From Endomicrobium sp. (lineage in GTDB: Bacteria > Elusimicrobiota > Endomicrobiia > Endomicrobiales > Endomicrobiaceae): 35,795 nucleotides of DNA. The stretch is taken from contig JAISWG010000009.1 in assembly GCA_031271205.1 (NCBI GenBank), positions 1 to 35,795 of the forward strand, given 5' to 3'. The notes under the pieces are model-generated. The model ran no database searches. It was not told where the DNA came from and was given only the letters and a program-made list of their open reading frames with translations. The position numbers and the translations under genes are program-made. Below, piece after piece: positions 24,787 to 34,694 of the stretch (position 1 is its first letter; the number at the start of each line of letters is the position of its first letter).

Positions 24787-25231
24787 GATAGATATTTTTA
24801 CGAAAGAAGAATTTAAAGATTCTCACGGAGAGCGTGTGTTGTCTGACATCTTGAGTATTGGTATTAGGGATGTAAAAAAAGTTGATTATTTTCCATTCTA
24901 TATTATATATGGAGATATAAATAAGAGTGAAGCTAAAACAATAGCTTCAGAGCTGCTTAGTGATAAAATAACTGAGGGGTTTAAAATTAGTTCTGGTGCG
25001 GAAAAAAAATCCAAAAGTTCAATTATAGAGGTTTTGTATAAAAAAGGTGTTACAGACACTGTTTCTGAGAGCGTTATAAAAGCCATAAAAGATTTGGGAA
25101 TTACTAATGATGTTAAAGTTAAAACAGGGCATAAATATTATTTGCACGGAAATGTCTCTCAAGATGTTTTAAATAAAATAGCTGTAAAATTGTTAGCTAA
25201 TATATTGGTTCAAGAGTATAAAATAAAATGA
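24779..25231 (+). CDS. purS: FGAM synthase PurS subunit, tandem-repeat form
   Basis: PurS bridges PurQ and PurL in the three-part FGAM synthase. Usual PurS has about 80 residues; this one has 150 and reads as two PurS-like units, about 1-72 (KIDIFTKEEFKDSHGERVLS) and about 80-150 (VLYKKGVTDTVSESVIKAI). Both carry the beta-strand, then charge-rich loop, then helix pattern in which ammonia-channel proteins of this type pair as dimers. The gene overlaps purC and purL, and its position directly before purL supports the assignment. The N-terminal domain of one-chain PurL looks like a PurS dimer, so this form is a plausible natural covalent dimer. Confidence 0.82.
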   Translation: MFKIDIFTKEEFKDSHGERVLSDILSIGIRDVKKVDYFPFYIIYGDINKSEAKTIASELLSDKITEGFKISSGAEKKSKSSIIEVLYKKGVTDTVSESVIKAIKDLGITNDVKVKTGHKYYLHGNVSQDVLNKIAVKLLANILVQEYKIK

Positions 25232-27639
25232 AAAATAAAACTAATTGTAGTGCTATAGAAATTTTAAATTTGTCAGATGAAGAGTTAATAGATCTTAGTG
25301 TTAAAAATGTTCTTTCTTTGTCGCTTGACGAGATGAAATCTATACAGTTTTATTTTAGAAAGTTAAGAAGAAATCCCACAGACGTGGAAATAGAGACAAT
25401 AGCGCAGACGTGGAGTGAACATTGTAAGCATAAAACGCTTACTGGGATAATAGAATATACAGAAGAAAAGTATTCCAAAAAAATAAAAAGAACTTACAAC
25501 AACCTTTTAAAAGAAACTATTTTTAAAGCTGCTATGGAATTAAACAAAAAGTGGTGTCTATCGGTATTTAAAGATAATGCCGGTATAATGGAATTTGACG
25601 CTGAAAATGGAGTAGCTTTTAAAGTTGAGACCCATAATCACCCATCGGCTCTTGAGCCATATGGAGGTTCTGCTACTGGCATAGGTGGTGTTATAAGAGA
25701 TATACTAGGTGTTGGGCTTGGTGCGAAGCCTTTAGCAAATACCGACGTGTTTTGTTTTGGTAATCCTGGTATAAAAGATTCTCAAATACCTGATGGTATG
25801 CATCATCCGAAGAGAATAGTCAAAGATGTTGTGGCAGGTGTGAGAGATTATGGCAACAAAATGGGAATACCTACTGTAAATGGAGCTGTTTATTTTGACG
25901 ATGGATATATGGCAAACCCGCTTGTTTATTGCGGTACTATGGGGATAATTCCTAAAAATAAAATTGATAAAAAAGTTAATTCAGGTGATTTGATTTTGGT
26001 TGTTGGTGGAAGGACAGGTAGAGACGGAATACATGGAGCGACGTTTTCTTCCATACAACTCGATCAAAAGTCTGACGTGGGTGCTGTTCAGATAGGAAAC
26101 CCGATAGTTGAAAAGAAAGTTTTAGACACAATGCTCAAAGCTAGAGATCTGAGCCTTTATGGAGCTGTTACCGATTGTGGGGCTGGAGGGCTATCCAGTG
26201 CTATAGGTGAGCTTGGCGAAAAGACAGGGGCTATTGTTTATTTAGATAAAGTGCCTTTAAAATATGGCGGACTTGCACCTTGGGAAATATGGATTTCCGA
26301 AGCTCAAGAAAGAATGGTGTTAGTGGTACCGCTGAAAAACAAGAAACGGATAGTTGAATTATTTAAAAAAGAAAATGTTGAAGCTGTATTTATAGGAAAA
26401 TTTACAAAAGATAAAAAATTAACGTTGAAGCATAATGGTCATGTTGTGGCAAGCATGGATATGTCTTTTTTACATGATGGAATTTCAAAACCTAAAAGAT
26501 TTGCTATTTGTAAAATAAAAGAAGAAAAAGTTCAGAAATCTATTAAAATGACTTCAGTTGACCTTTCAAAAACTTTGAAATTTGTTCTTTCAGATTTAAA
26601 TGTGTGTTCAAAAGAATGGATTATAAGACAATATGACCATGAAGTACAGGGTCAAACTATTGTAAAGCCTTTACAAGGTACAGATATAGAAGTTTCAGGA
26701 CCCGGCGACGCATCTGTTATATTTCCTTATACATTGGTGAATGGAACTAAAAGAGGAATTGTTTTATCTAATGGATTAAATCCTAGTTATGGGAAAATAA
26801 ATACGTATAAAATGGCTGCTTCTGCTATAGAAGAATCTTTAAGAAATGCTGTAGCTGTTGGTGCAGATGTGGAAAAGATGTCACTTCTTGACAATTTTTG
26901 CTGGGGAAATCCTAACAACCCCGAAATTTTAGGGAGTTTGGTAAGGGCAGCAAATGCTTGTTACGATATGTCAAAAGCTTTTGATATTCCTTTTATATCT
27001 GGCAAAGACAGTTTGCATAATGAGTACTCCATTGGTGGGAAAAAATATTCTATACCGCCTGTGCTTTTAATATCTGCAATAGGTGTTATAGAAAATGTTG
27101 CAAATACAGTTACAATGCCGTTTAAAAATGATGGAAATAAAATATTTATTCTTGGTGTTACGAGAAATGAGATTGCCGGTTCTGTTCTTGCAAAAATAAA
27201 AAATATTAAAGATGGGGTTGTTCCTGTTGTGTATCCAAAAGAATCAAAAGAAGTAATGAAGAGAATTTATAAAGCTATAAACAATGACTTAATAGAGTCT
27301 TGTCACGATTGTTCTGAAGGTGGTCTTGTAGTTGCAATAAGCGAAATGGCTTTTGCTGGGGATAAAGGTGTAAAGATTAATATAGATGCAATCAGAATTA
27401 AAGGCAGGTTGAGTGTTGCCGAAACACTTTTTTCCGAGTCGAATGGTAGGTTTATAGTTGAAATAATACCTAAAAATAAATCTAAGTTCAGAGATATTTT
27501 TAAGGGTTGTGTTTTCGCTGAAGTTGGTTGTGTAACAAAAGATAAGTATGTAATTTTTGAAAGCCAAAAAGACAAAGTAAAAGTAAAAGAGAAATCAAGA
27601 AATCTTTTGAAAGTTTGGCGTAATACTATAAGCTGGTAA
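25228..27639 (+). CDS. purL: FGAM synthase large catalytic subunit PurL
   Basis: PurL uses ATP to convert FGAR to FGAM with ammonia delivered from PurQ. The 803-residue protein is the small-PurL type, somewhat longer than the 742 residues of B. subtilis. Motifs are TWSEHCKHKT (61-70), KVETHNHPSALEPYGGSATG with the ATP-binding region, GGRTGRDGIHGATFSS, and in the second half SGKDSLHNEY and CHDCSEGGL. It overlaps purS as ATGA, and its stop is directly followed by the purQ ATG. Confidence 0.95.
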   Translation: MKNKTNCSAIEILNLSDEELIDLSVKNVLSLSLDEMKSIQFYFRKLRRNPTDVEIETIAQTWSEHCKHKTLTGIIEYTEEKYSKKIKRTYNNLLKETIFKAAMELNKKWCLSVFKDNAGIMEFDAENGVAFKVETHNHPSALEPYGGSATGIGGVIRDILGVGLGAKPLANTDVFCFGNPGIKDSQIPDGMHHPKRIVKDVVAGVRDYGNKMGIPTVNGAVYFDDGYMANPLVYCGTMGIIPKNKIDKKVNSGDLILVVGGRTGRDGIHGATFSSIQLDQKSDVGAVQIGNPIVEKKVLDTMLKARDLSLYGAVTDCGAGGLSSAIGELGEKTGAIVYLDKVPLKYGGLAPWEIWISEAQERMVLVVPLKNKKRIVELFKKENVEAVFIGKFTKDKKLTLKHNGHVVASMDMSFLHDGISKPKRFAICKIKEEKVQKSIKMTSVDLSKTLKFVLSDLNVCSKEWIIRQYDHEVQGQTIVKPLQGTDIEVSGPGDASVIFPYTLVNGTKRGIVLSNGLNPSYGKINTYKMAASAIEESLRNAVAVGADVEKMSLLDNFCWGNPNNPEILGSLVRAANACYDMSKAFDIPFISGKDSLHNEYSIGGKKYSIPPVLLISAIGVIENVANTVTMPFKNDGNKIFILGVTRNEIAGSVLAKIKNIKDGVVPVVYPKESKEVMKRIYKAINNDLIESCHDCSEGGLVVAISEMAFAGDKGVKINIDAIRIKGRLSVAETLFSESNGRFIVEIIPKNKSKFRDIFKGCVFAEVGCVTKDKYVIFESQKDKVKVKEKSRNLLKVWRNTISW

Positions 27640-28440
27640 ATGGGATATGATATCATGAAAAAGGTAAAAGTATTGATTTTAAGAAGTGCAGGTACAAATT
27701 GTGACTATGAAACTAAAACCGCTTTTGAGATGTGTTCAGCAGTGGCTGAACAAGTACATATCAACTCTCTTATAGAAAATAAAGATAAAATTTTTGAATA
27801 CGATATCTTAGCTTTTCCTGGAGGTTTTTCTTATGGCGATGACATAGCTTCGGGAAAAGTGTTAGCTAATGAGATTAAAAATAAACTTGGAGATAAGATA
27901 AAAAAGTTCTCTCTGAGTGGTAAGCCTGTTATAGGCATATGCAACGGTTTTCAAGTTTTAGTTAAGATGGGCTTACTTCCTGAACCTAAATTGTTTAAGC
28001 AAATTTCAACGCTTTCTTATAACAATTCGAATAAATTTGAATGTCGTTGGATTTATTTAAAAACAGAAAAAAAAATTAAGAACGAATCTAATTGTATTTG
28101 GACAAAAAATCTTCCTGATATAATAACTTTACCTGTAGCGCATGCCGAGGGAAAATTTATCCCTTTAAATTTTAAACTTTTGGAAAAGCTAAATAAAAAT
28201 AATCAGATTGTATTTAGATATTCAACTAGAGATGGTATGGTTCCAAAATATCCTCTAGCTCCGAACGGTTCTGTTGAACAGATTGCAGGGATTTGTAACA
28301 CAAAAGGAAATGTTTTTGGTCTTATGCCTCATCCTGAACGATATATGTTTGCTCTTCAACATCCTGCAAGAGAAGGTTTTGCCGGCAAATATGGTTATGG
28401 GAAAGCAATATTTCAGAATGCTGTTGATTTCGTAAAATAA
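27640..28440 (+). CDS. purQ: FGAM synthase glutaminase subunit PurQ
   Basis: PurQ is a class-I glutamine amidotransferase that feeds ammonia to PurL. The nucleophile cysteine lies in GICNGFQVL, and the histidine/glutamate partners in AHAEGKF and MPHPER. The GGFSYGDD oxyanion region is also clear. At 266 residues (261 if the ATG at 27655 is used) it is longer than the approximately 227-residue B. subtilis protein. The start at 27640 immediately follows the purL stop; neither start has a strong ribosome binding site, which suggests translational coupling. Confidence 0.94.
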   Translation: MGYDIMKKVKVLILRSAGTNCDYETKTAFEMCSAVAEQVHINSLIENKDKIFEYDILAFPGGFSYGDDIASGKVLANEIKNKLGDKIKKFSLSGKPVIGICNGFQVLVKMGLLPEPKLFKQISTLSYNNSNKFECRWIYLKTEKKIKNESNCIWTKNLPDIITLPVAHAEGKFIPLNFKLLEKLNKNNQIVFRYSTRDGMVPKYPLAPNGSVEQIAGICNTKGNVFGLMPHPERYMFALQHPAREGFAGKYGYGKAIFQNAVDFVK

Positions 28441-28577
28441 CAGATATTTAGTCCACTTTTGAATTAGAGCGTATCAATTTATGTTATTGTCTTTGCTGTT
28501 TGCACCTTAGCAGAATTTATGTAACAGTTATTTTATTACTGTGAAAGTAGGAATAAAGTTTTATAAGAAAAGATAAT

Positions 28578-29540
28578 ATGAAAAATTTTAAATTGTTATT
28601 TTCTAAATGGATCTTTCTTAGTCTTGTATTTCTAATACTTATGCCTGTGTTAAGATTTATATTTAGACGCTATGGCAAAATGTATAAATTTTGATGGAGC
28701 GATGTAAATGTGATAAGACGTTCTAATTTGTGGTATATAGTTCAGCTAAAATATGCTTGTAAAAATATGATTTTATCGGATCGATTTCATATAAGAAAGT
28801 AACTATGAAGCAACATTTATGCATAGCGACAATACTGGTTGGAGAAACATAGGTAATTTTATGTCGAATTTAGAATTTGACACAAAAGGTTCTAGTGAAA
28901 TAAGTTTGAGCGTTTTTTTTGTCTCTGTAATCAATAGGAGTGTATGACGATGATTATTTGAGTACTTATTTGAAATTTTAAGTAAGGATAATAAAAGAAA
29001 ATTTGTTTTATGTAATGATTACTACCAACCATTCGTCGTGTTCTTTACATGATAATTACGAAGCTATGTCTATTAAAATTCCAAAAGAATTGGAGAAGAA
29101 TATTGTAAAACGAAAGTTTAATTCAGAATAGATTTGCTGTTTAATCAGTATTCAAATGAGATACTTGGTAGATTTGCAACAAAGATAAAAAATTTAAAAT
29201 ATACAATAATACAAAATCGTAGCTGTTACAGACGATCATGATTTATGATTGTTCGTCATATTCTAATGAAAGACTTTCAGATGTTTTGAATGTCCTTTTC
29301 TATTGTATATTTCAGAGGATATATTAAACCATCAAAATGTAGATATTTCTGTTTTTTTTGGTTCACATTTAGGTAGTATAATGTTTATTCTTTATGGATA
29401 ATGGAGCAATAATGAGCAAAAAAATGTGTTGTTGAGTATAATTTAGTGAAGATTTTTTATGTTCTGTTTGAAAAAATAAATATAAAGAACTTCTTCTTTA
29501 TTTAAATATATTTTTGGACTAAACGACGTGATTAAACATT
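28578..29540 (+). pseudogene. LtaS-type sulfatase pseudogene
   Basis: A second, dead copy of the LtaS-type family. It starts MKNFKLLFSKWIFLSLVF at 28578, like a membrane-anchored N terminus, then breaks. Pieces in order are HSDNTGWRNIGNFMSNLEF (about 28822-28876), MITTNHSSCSLHDNY and IKIPKELEKNI (about 29014-29106), KIVAVTDDHDL (about 29214-29246) and VPFLLYISEDILNHQNVDIS (about 29291-29350). The same motifs occur in the intact minus-strand gene at 20058-22037 as STATHPPYKTPPYYKPLKLEIPKEL-type and VITGDHN. The remnant is about half the intact length, so an internal deletion removed most of the membrane part. Confidence 0.82.
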
Positions 29541-30091
29541 ATTTGTATGTAATAGCAATTTCCAGAATACCTAATAAAACAGAGAAAGTAAAAATATAGC
29601 TTTTCTACGAAATAAGCTTCTTGTATAGCTAATTAATAGCCTAAAATTAAAGAAATAAAAAGTGGCAATTGCAATTCTGTTGCTATTAAATGCATTTGTT
29701 TTGTAAAATCTACTTTGGCTTGTTGTAGGTTTAAAGTTTTGTAAAAAGGTTGGTAAATAGGTTATTGAGTGAAGTATTTTTGTCAAGATGGCAATATAAT
29801 CTTTAATGAATGGGGGGAAGTGGCGGAGCTTTTGTATGGTAAAAAGAAAATGGCTAACTGAAAGTGTTTATGCGGATATTTTTCAGAATATGCTGGTCTA
29901 AGTAAGGGAAAAGTACTCAGTTAGTTTGTTATTGAGGTTATAGAGAAAGTTCGTTATCTTCAAGCAAAGGTGTGGTCGATACTGTAAAAGTCATTGCTGA
30001 ATTGTATTCATTCTTGTCCTAGTTTTTTATTTTAATAGTCAAGTTTTTAAAAAATACATTTAAACCAATTTTATCACAGATAGGAGATTTG
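29541..30091. other. Gene-free stretch before purD
   Basis: No gene is recognisable. Short plus-strand open pieces, for example EVAELLYGKKKMAN and FSEYAGLSKGKVLS (about 29817-29912), suggest another decayed gene, but I cannot place them in a family. Nothing here looks like the missing purF, purM, purN or purH. Confidence 0.4.
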
Positions 30092-31369
30092 ATGAAAGTA
30101 TTGGTTGTTGGGTCTGGAGGTAGAGAACATACTATATGTTGGAAATTTGTAAAAAGTTCTAAAATTGAAAAAGTATATTGTGCTCCTGGAAATGGCGGAA
30201 TATCTCAAGTTGCTGAAAATGTAGACATTAAGGTAAATGATTTTAATAGGCTCGCTGATTTTGTTAAGACAAACGGTATAGATTTTACTTTTGTAGGTCC
30301 AGAAGTTCCTTTGTCGTTGGGTATAGTAGATTACTTTAAAGAAAGAGGTTTAAAAATAATAGGACCTTCTAAAGCTGCTGCAAGATTGGAATCAAGTAAA
30401 ATATACTCAAAAGAGTTTATGTATAAATACGGAATTCCTACGGTTCAATATAATAGCTTTTCAAATATTGATAATGCATTAAAATTTCTTGCAAATTTGG
30501 AAGTAAACAAGAAAGTTGTAGTTAAAGCTGATGGTCTTGCTGCAGGTAAAGGTGTTTATATTTGTAGTGGTAGAAAAGATGTTGCGAGTGTAGTTAAACA
30601 AATGATGAATGAAAAAATTTTAGGAGAAGCAGGAACTGATATAATTATAGAAGAATATATAGATGGACCGGAACTTTCGTATTTAGTATTTACTGATGGT
30701 GAAACTTATTCTGTAATGCCTGTTTCTCAAGATCATAAAAGAGTAAACGATAATGATGAGGGCCCAAACACTGGTGGAATGGGTGTTTACGCTCCGGCTC
30801 CGTTAGCCACAGAAGAATTAAATAAGAAAGTTGAAGATACTATAATACATAAAGTTATTGACGGAATTAAAGCAGAAAAACTTGACTATAAGGGAGTTTT
30901 GTATGTTGGGATTATTATGAATGGATCTAGCCCTTATGTTTTAGAGTTTAATTGCCGTTTTGGAGACCCTGAAGCTCAGACTGTTTTTCCACTACTTGAT
31001 ACAGATTTTGTTGATATTTGTGAAGCAATTTTAGATAAAAATCTTGCAAACTTAAAAATAAATTGGAAGAAAATGTTTTCAGTTTGTGTAGTTTTAGCTT
31101 CAAGAGGATATCCAAAAAGTTTCAAGAAAGGTTTTGAAATAAAAGGTCTTGAGAGTATAAGAGACAAAGATTCTATGGTGTTCCATGCAGGAACGAAGTT
31201 GGAAAACGGAAAGATTGTCACTTCAGGTGGAAGAGTGTTGAATATTGTTTCAATTGCTTCTGATATAAAAAGTGCTATAGATAAAGTTTATTTAAATGTT
31301 TCTATAATAAAATTTGAAGGAATCCATTACAGAAAAGATATTGCATGGAGGGCTTTAAATGGAAAATAG
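30092..31369 (+). CDS. purD: GAR synthetase
   Basis: PurD ligates phosphoribosylamine with glycine. With the ATG at 30092, five bases after AGGAG, it has 425 residues, the family norm. Motifs are GSGGREHT (7-14), the ATP-grasp KADGLAAGKGVY, GGMGVYAPAP, and EFNCRFGDPEAQ near residue 290. It overlaps purE by eleven bases. The gap from purQ to purD is filled by a sulfatase pseudogene, so an originally longer purine operon may have been broken. Confidence 0.96.
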   Translation: MKVLVVGSGGREHTICWKFVKSSKIEKVYCAPGNGGISQVAENVDIKVNDFNRLADFVKTNGIDFTFVGPEVPLSLGIVDYFKERGLKIIGPSKAAARLESSKIYSKEFMYKYGIPTVQYNSFSNIDNALKFLANLEVNKKVVVKADGLAAGKGVYICSGRKDVASVVKQMMNEKILGEAGTDIIIEEYIDGPELSYLVFTDGETYSVMPVSQDHKRVNDNDEGPNTGGMGVYAPAPLATEELNKKVEDTIIHKVIDGIKAEKLDYKGVLYVGIIMNGSSPYVLEFNCRFGDPEAQTVFPLLDTDFVDICEAILDKNLANLKINWKKMFSVCVVLASRGYPKSFKKGFEIKGLESIRDKDSMVFHAGTKLENGKIVTSGGRVLNIVSIASDIKSAIDKVYLNVSIIKFEGIHYRKDIAWRALNGK

Positions 31370-31892
31370 AATTGATGTGGCAATTATTGCAGGGTCGAGA
31401 TCTGATTTGGTTTTAGTTGGTGAAACAATTAAAGTTTTAGATGAATTTAAACTTTTTTATAGTGTGAATATAGCTTCTGCTCATAGAACAGCTGAACATT
31501 TAAAGCAATGTATAAATAGAGCCGAAAGTTCTTGTGTAAAAGTTTTTATAGCTGTGGCTGGTATGTCTGCAGCTCTTCCGGGAGTTGTTGCTTCAGAAAC
31601 TGTTCTTCCAGTAATAGGTGTTCCTGTAGAGTGCAAGCATTTGGCAGGATTTGATGCCTTGCTGTCCATATCGCAAATGCCTAAAGGTGTACCTGTGGCT
31701 ACTGTTGCAGTAGGTAAAGCAGGAGCTGCAAACGCAGCGATTTTAGCCGTTCAAATAATTGCAATAGATAACTATGATTTGAAAGCAAAGTTAAAATCTT
31801 ACAAAATAGGTCTTGCTGAACTTATAGTAAAAGAAAATCTTGAACTTCAAAAAGACGGTTTTAAAAAATATATAACAGGTTTGAAAAAATAA
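31359..31892 (+). CDS. purE: N5-CAIR mutase, catalytic subunit PurE
   Basis: PurE class I moves the carboxyl group of N5-CAIR to make CAIR. The 177-residue protein has the family motifs GSRSDLVL (13-20), SAHRTAEHL and AGMSAALPGVVAS, with AGFDALLSISQMPKGVPVATV later. The partner PurK, which makes N5-CAIR in class-I systems, is not in this window. A pyrR pseudogene begins immediately after the stop. Confidence 0.94.
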   Translation: MENRIDVAIIAGSRSDLVLVGETIKVLDEFKLFYSVNIASAHRTAEHLKQCINRAESSCVKVFIAVAGMSAALPGVVASETVLPVIGVPVECKHLAGFDALLSISQMPKGVPVATVAVGKAGAANAAILAVQIIAIDNYDLKAKLKSYKIGLAELIVKENLELQKDGFKKYITGLKK

Positions 31893-31893
31893 A

Positions 31894-32399
31894 ATGGCAA
31901 AAATTATATTAGATTCTGACGCTTTTCAAGATGTGCTAAGCAAGGTTTCTGTAGAAATTTTTTGACGTTGATCGCAAATTTTGTTGTTTTCGGCATACAA
32001 AACAAAAAAAATGTTTCTTGCAGAGAGAATTATTTCTAAAATTGCAAAGTTTTATAGTGTATAAAGAATCTGAATTTTGCTTAGAACTTTATATATCACC
32101 AAACTTACAGAGAGGGTGAGCTTGATGATTCTGAGTTTGGCATGTCTGTACGATATGTGATCATACACCATTTGATTTAAACAGAAAAAATATAATTTTT
32201 GTTGATAATGATTTTTATTTACGGAAAGAACGATAAGAGTTACTTTTATGTGTGCTTGTGTATGTTTTGGCAAACTAAAAGTCTGTGTTCAATTGGCGAT
32301 TTTAATTAATAGAAATTTTTAGGAACTATAGTTTGTAGGAACCAAATATGTTTGAGTCAAATATGAAACAAAAAAAACATAAAAGTTGATTATGAGTAA
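31894..32399 (+). pseudogene. pyrR: PyrR (pyrimidine attenuation regulator) pseudogene
   Basis: Intact PyrR binds pyr mRNA and represses pyrimidine genes by attenuation. Here the ATG at 31894 gives MAKIILDSDAFQDVLSKVSV and stops after about 23 codons. Later pieces fall in order: LAERIISKIAK (about 32016-32048), HHFDLNRKNIIFVDNDFYL (about 32169-32222), which matches the PRPP-binding IPFDxxGKNIILVDDVLYTGRT motif, YTERTIRVT (about 32219-32245), QLAILINRN (about 32291-32317), then FVGTKYV and TKKT up to a stop at 32397. Several stops and frameshifts disrupt it. Confidence 0.87.
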
Positions 32400-32488
32400 C
32401 TAAACGTGAATATGAATATAAGGTTTTTGTAAGTTAATGATTGCCAAATGCGATCTTAAAAAAATATATAAAAATTATAGGAGCAAAG

Positions 32489-33424
32489 ATGTCCCTTAAT
32501 TGTAAAGATTTGCTTGGTCTTGAGCATTTGGATAAAAAAGACTTACAGACAATTTTGAATGCAACGAAACCTTTTAAAAGTCTTTTTACTAGGTCTGTTA
32601 GAAAGACTCCAACCTTGGCTGGCAAGACAGTAGTAATGCTTTTTTATGAACCTTCAACTCGCACAAGAAATTCTTTTGAAATTGCCGCAAAAAGACTTTC
32701 AGCAAATGTTGTAAATGTTGTTGTTAGTACTTCAAGTGTAGTTAAAGGTGAAAGTCTAATAGATACAGGTAAAACGCTTGAAGCTATGAAAGTTGATTAT
32801 ATAATTATTAGGCATTCGTTGACCGGAGCACCAGATATTCTGGCGAGAAATCTTAATACTTCAGTAATAAATGCAGGAGATGGTTTTCACGAGCATCCAA
32901 CGCAGGGTCTTCTTGATTTATATACGATATATGATAAAAAGAAAAAAATTGAAGGTTTAAAAGTGCTTCTTGTCGGTGATATTGTTCATTCAAGAGTTGC
33001 AAAATCTAATATTTGGGCATTAACCAAATTGGGAGCTGAAGTTGCAGTGTCAGGACCACCAACTTTAATTCCTGAAAATATAAAAGATTTGGGTGTAAAA
33101 ATATATTATGATTTAGACGAGGCAGTAAAAAAAGTTGATGTAGTAAATATTTTAAGAATACAGCTTGAACGTCAGCAAGAAAATTTGTTTCCGTCAGTTC
33201 ATGAGTATGTGGAGTTATATCAGCTAACAAAAGAAAGGCTTAACAAAGCAAAGCCAGGAGTTTTAATTATGCATCCTGGGCCTATGAATAGAGGCATAGA
33301 AATTTCTTCTGAAATAGCTGATAGTTCAAATGCAGTAATCAACGAGCAAGTAACAAATGGTATAGCTGTTAGAATGGCAGTTCTATATCTTTTAAAAAAG
33401 AGGGAAAATGTGTCTTCAAATTAG
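32489..33424 (+). CDS. pyrB: Aspartate carbamoyltransferase catalytic subunit
   Basis: PyrB forms carbamoyl-aspartate in pyrimidine synthesis. From the ATG at 32489 (AGGAG five bases upstream) the protein has 311 residues. The carbamoyl-phosphate loop STRTRNSFE begins at 56, [12 protein letters not shown] follows in the middle, and [11 protein letters not shown] lies near the C terminus. The in-frame extension to 32441 begins in non-coding sequence and is not part of the protein. It overlaps pyrC by 17 bases. No PyrI regulatory subunit gene is adjacent. Confidence 0.96.
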   Translation: MSLNCKDLLGLEHLDKKDLQTILNATKPFKSLFTRSVRKTPTLAGKTVVMLFYEPSTRTRNSFEIAAKRLSANVVNVVVSTSSVVKGESLIDTGKTLEAMKVDYIIIRHSLTGAPDILARNLNTSVINAGDGFHEHPTQGLLDLYTIYDKKKKIEGLKVLLVGDIVHSRVAKSNIWALTKLGAEVAVSGPPTLIPENIKDLGVKIYYDLDEAVKKVDVVNILRIQLERQQENLFPSVHEYVELYQLTKERLNKAKPGVLIMHPGPMNRGIEISSEIADSSNAVINEQVTNGIAVRMAVLYLLKKRENVSSN

Positions 33425-34679
33425 AAATATAAGAATCGTTGATCCGTCGCAGGATAAAGATGTTGTCAGTGATATTTTAATTGAAAACGGTAAAATAGTT
33501 TCAAAGCTCTCTGGAGACGGCAAGGGTAAAATTATTGATGGAAGTGGTAGAATTGCAGTGCCTGGTCTAATAGATGTCCATGCTCACTTAAGAGAACCGG
33601 GGCAGGAAGGCAAAGAGACAATTTATACTGGTACGCGATCAGCAGCAAAAGGTGGAATTACTACTGTTTTATGTATGCCTAATACTAAACCCCCGATAGA
33701 TAATGCTCCGACTGTTGAATTTGTTATCTTCAAAGCTCAGAAAGAAGGTATTGTAAACGTTTTTCCTATAGGGTGTGCAACAAAAGGTTCTTTAGGGGTT
33801 GAACTTTCAGAAATTGGAATTTTAAAGAAAGCTGGTATCGTTGCCGTAAGCGATGATGGTTTTTCTATAAAAAGTTCTCAAATAATGCGTAGAACTTTGG
33901 AATATACTAAGATGTTTAAGCTTCCTGTTATTTCCCATAGTGAAGATAAGGAGCTTAGCAAAAATGGATCAATGAATGAAGGCAAAAATTCAATGATATT
34001 GGGATTTAGAGGGATACCAAGACAGGCTGAGGAAATTATGGTAAGTCGTGATATAATACTTGCTGAGCTTACAGGTGGTTATCTACATGTAGCTCATGTT
34101 TCAACTGAAGGTTCTGTTGATTTAGTAAGACAAGCTAAAAAAAAAGGCATAAAAGTTACTGCTGAAACTTGCCCTCATTATTTTACGCTCACTGATGATG
34201 TTGTTAAAGTATATGATGCCAATACTAAAACAAATCCTCCTTTAAGAGAAAAAAGAGATGTAGAAGCTATCAAAAAAGGGCTAGTTGATGGTACAATAGA
34301 CTGTATAGCTACTGATCATGCCCCACATATGCAGGAAGAAAAAAACATAGAATTTGACTTAGCGCCTTTTGGCATTATAGGATTTGAGACTATGTTAAGT
34401 TTAGTTTTAAATGAGCTTGTAAATAAGGGAGTTTTGAATCTTTCTGAAGCTGTTGCTAAGATGACTTTAAATCCTGCAAAAATATTTAATCTTGCAGGTA
34501 GAGGTTCTCTCAAGGAAGGTAGTATTGCTGATGTAACAATAATAGATACTAAATATCACTATGATTTTACTAAAGAAAGCATATTTTCAAAAAGTAAAAA
34601 TTCGCCTTTTATAGGAAGAAGGTTTAAAGGTGGCGCTGTTATGACTATAGTAGGTGGTAATATAATCTGGCAGAAATAA
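33408..34679 (+). CDS. pyrC: Dihydroorotase, class I
   Basis: PyrC closes carbamoyl-aspartate to dihydroorotate. The 423-residue protein has the zinc-site motif [10 protein letters not shown] with H58, H60 and R62, and further metal ligands in ISHSED, HVAHVST and ATDHAPH. The length and motif set are class I (Bacillus-like). AGGG precedes the ATG, which lies inside the end of pyrB. Sixteen bases separate it from pyrK. Confidence 0.95.
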   Translation: MCLQIRNIRIVDPSQDKDVVSDILIENGKIVSKLSGDGKGKIIDGSGRIAVPGLIDVHAHLREPGQEGKETIYTGTRSAAKGGITTVLCMPNTKPPIDNAPTVEFVIFKAQKEGIVNVFPIGCATKGSLGVELSEIGILKKAGIVAVSDDGFSIKSSQIMRRTLEYTKMFKLPVISHSEDKELSKNGSMNEGKNSMILGFRGIPRQAEEIMVSRDIILAELTGGYLHVAHVSTEGSVDLVRQAKKKGIKVTAETCPHYFTLTDDVVKVYDANTKTNPPLREKRDVEAIKKGLVDGTIDCIATDHAPHMQEEKNIEFDLAPFGIIGFETMLSLVLNELVNKGVLNLSEAVAKMTLNPAKIFNLAGRGSLKEGSIADVTIIDTKYHYDFTKESIFSKSKNSPFIGRRFKGGAVMTIVGGNIIWQK

Positions 34680-34694
34680 TATGGGGGATTAAGA

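Noticed and set aside
29571-29786. 71-codon open stretch on the minus strand in the gap before purD
   Set aside because: No ribosome binding site or recognisable motif; open by chance in AT-rich decayed DNA.
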